This document shows positions 14,035 to 15,100 of a DNA stretch of 15,100 nt, piece by piece. The notes under the pieces were generated by a model. It did no database searches, was not told the origin of the DNA, and saw only the letters and a list, made by a program, of their open reading frames with translations. A program made the position numbers and the translations under genes. The stretch comes from CANRIN01 sp964493515 (GTDB lineage: Bacteria; Bacillota; Clostridia; Oscillospirales; JAAYOS01): positions 1-15,100 of the forward strand of contig CAZBNJ010000042.1 of assembly GCA_964493515.1 (NCBI GenBank). Direction: 5' to 3'. How positions within the stretch are numbered: the stretch's first letter is position 1; every line of letters begins with the position of its first letter.

Positions 14035-14939
14035 CTCTGCGTTTCCTCTTCTTGGACAAATTTTCGCTGAAAGATGTCCACAAATTCTTCGATGTAGTAG
14101 TTGCTTCTGGCTTTTTTCCAGAATGCGCAGTAATTGAAATGGATTGGCTTGCCGTCCTTATGCCGAAGGGGTAGCCGCCGTATGGACGGGTTCAACAGAC
14201 CCGGGCTGCCCAAATCGGCTACCGGAAAAATTCCCCGATTGCCCACCACGTTGAGCCGAGCGTCGTCCATGCTCTCCACAAAAAAGAACTGGTTTCCTAC
14301 ACCCAGCACATTCCGGTAAAAGTTCTGCTCAAGGGGCTGCTGCTCTCTTTTCGCCACCAGAATACATGGAATATCCATTACGTCCTCCGCATAGACGACC
14401 TCCTGCTCCGAAAACGGGCTTCGTGAGGACATCTCCACCAGACAGGGGATGTAGCGAAGGTGGTGGTTCACATAGGCATCGGAGAACGCTCGTCGCTGAT
14501 AGCTCAAAACCAGGTCCACCTCATCGGCGCTGATACGCTGGAACAGATCCTCGTGACTGTGCTTGGTCACGGTCAGCACCACATCGGGATAGAGCTCGGT
14601 GAACTCGTAGATTGCCTCCTGGAGCTTCTCTCCCTCGTAGCCCTCGATGTAGCCGATCCGCAGGCTCAGTTCTCGGTCCTGCCCCAGGCGAATGGTCTCC
14701 CGCTTCAGTTTTGCGGCTCGCTCCAACAGGCTCTGCCCTTCCCGATACAGATAATCCCCCGCCGGAGTCAGTGCAGGACGTCGGGTGCTCCGGTCCAGCA
14801 GTTTTACTCCCAGCTCCCTCTCCAGAGCCTGGATCTGCTGGGAAATGGCCGACTGAGAGATGTAGCACCGCTCGGCGGCCTCGGTAAAGCTGCCTGTATC
14901 CGCTACCGCCACAAAATATTTCAGTTGTCTTAGCAACAT
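14019..14939 (-). CDS. LysR-family transcriptional regulator
   Basis: A 306-residue regulator. The N-terminal winged helix-turn-helix spans about residues 3-62 (LRQLKYFVAVADTGSFTEAAE, SQSAISQQIQALERELG, LLDRSTRRPALTPAG). It is followed by a linker helix and a substrate-binding effector domain from about 90 (LRIGYIEGYEG) to the end. The ATG at 14939 follows GAGGAGGGATC. Length is normal. It lies just upstream of, and in the same direction as, the Fe-S reductase operon, separated by its own terminator and by a LysR box. This makes it the likely activator of that operon; the inducer is unknown. The region between it and the tRNA (14940-14998) holds its leader but no clear promoter hexamers. Confidence 0.93.
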   Translation of the reverse strand: MLLRQLKYFVAVADTGSFTEAAERCYISQSAISQQIQALERELGVKLLDRSTRRPALTPAGDYLYREGQSLLERAAKLKRETIRLGQDRELSLRIGYIEGYEGEKLQEAIYEFTELYPDVVLTVTKHSHEDLFQRISADEVDLVLSYQRRAFSDAYVNHHLRYIPCLVEMSSRSPFSEQEVVYAEDVMDIPCILVAKREQQPLEQNFYRNVLGVGNQFFFVESMDDARLNVVGNRGIFPVADLGSPGLLNPSIRRLPLRHKDGKPIHFNYCAFWKKARSNYYIEEFVDIFQRKFVQEEETQRKDRS

Positions 14940-14998
14940 AAAGATCCCTCCTCGGCATTTATTTGGCGAAACCGACTAAGAAAGGCGGCAGATAAGCG

Positions 14999-15025
14999 AA
15001 AAAGCCTTGAAAATCAAGGCTTTTT
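14999..15025. terminator. Terminator after tRNA-Arg
   Basis: A perfect 12-bp stem, AAAAAGCCTTGA at 14999-15010 and TCAAGGCTTTTT at 15014-15025, with an AAA loop, begins three bases after the encoded CCA of the tRNA on the minus strand. The T-run serves as the U-tract and the design is symmetrical. Confidence 0.85.
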
Positions 15026-15027
15026 CA

Positions 15028-15100
15028 TGGCACGCCCGAGGGGATTCGAACCTCCGACCTACCGCTTAGGAGGCGGTCGCTCTATCCTGCTGAGCTACGG
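15028..15100 (-). tRNA. tRNA-Arg (anticodon CCT), 5' end cut by window edge
   Basis: On the minus strand the D-arm TAGCTCAG, an anticodon arm ACCGC-CTCCTAA-GCGGT with anticodon CCT (reads AGG, arginine), the T-loop TTCGAAT and the acceptor 3' strand CGGGCGT-G-CCA are all readable, and CCA is encoded. About four bases of the 5' acceptor strand fall outside the window. The T-stem GGAGG/CCCCT contains one A-C mismatch, a mild oddity. Confidence 0.93.

Noticed and set aside
15028..15050. tRNA 3' end as an attachment site with a second copy in the window
   Set aside because: I looked for a repeat of the CCTCGGGCGTGCCA end near 11100-11200 and elsewhere and did not see one, nor any integrase.

Overview
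The window looks like chromosome from an endospore-forming, GC-rich, CpG-rich member of the Clostridia. The evidence is a clear spoIIID sporulation regulator, Clostridia/Bacillota-type gene families (PyrK/PyrD class 1B dihydroorotate dehydrogenase, XRE proteins with SHOCT-like tails) and strong GGAGG-type ribosome binding sites. Genus cannot be fixed from the sequence alone. All genes lie on the minus strand except a 50-residue small protein and spoIIID, so the layout below follows the direction of minus-strand transcription, from high to low coordinates.

Right end (15100 to about 11100): a truncated tRNA-Arg(CCT) with its terminator, then a LysR regulator with its own terminator. A three-gene redox operon follows: an aldo/keto reductase with a C-terminal two-cluster ferredoxin domain, a classical aldo/keto reductase, and a flavodoxin. 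The promoter of this operon has a textbook LysR box (ATAAG-N5-CTTAT, T-N11-A) centred near -64, so the LysR protein is the obvious regulator. Codon use in this block is visibly different (fewer CpG codons, more CTG/CAG/ACC/GTG), suggesting acquisition next to the tRNA gene.

Middle (11050 to 6757): feoA-feoB ferrous iron uptake, then a membrane-anchored PAS-diguanylate cyclase with its own promoter. The cyclase converges on plus-strand spoIIID. The two stop codons overlap inside the loop of one shared bidirectional terminator. spoIIID has a TTG start and a good sigma-E-type promoter, as expected for a mother-cell gene.

Left half (6363 to 1): a small membrane protein gene (plus) is divergent from a pyrimidine biosynthesis operon, pyrC-pyrF-pyrK-pyrD. 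The operon continues by a stop/start overlap into a histidine phosphatase-GNAT fusion of unknown substrate. pyrB and pyrE are not in the window, and no PyrR-type attenuator leader is visible. Last is a two-gene unit, an XRE regulator with a SHOCT-like domain and a stand-alone SHOCT-like protein. It has its own promoter and a pair of repeated operator-like dyads. At the window edge lie four TTTAG repeats at helical spacing.

No phage, insertion sequence or CRISPR array was seen. The most interesting items are the LysR-controlled Fe-S/flavodoxin redox module, the phosphatase-acetyltransferase fusion coupled to pyrD, the XRE/SHOCT pair with its repeats, and the sigma-E control of spoIIID.
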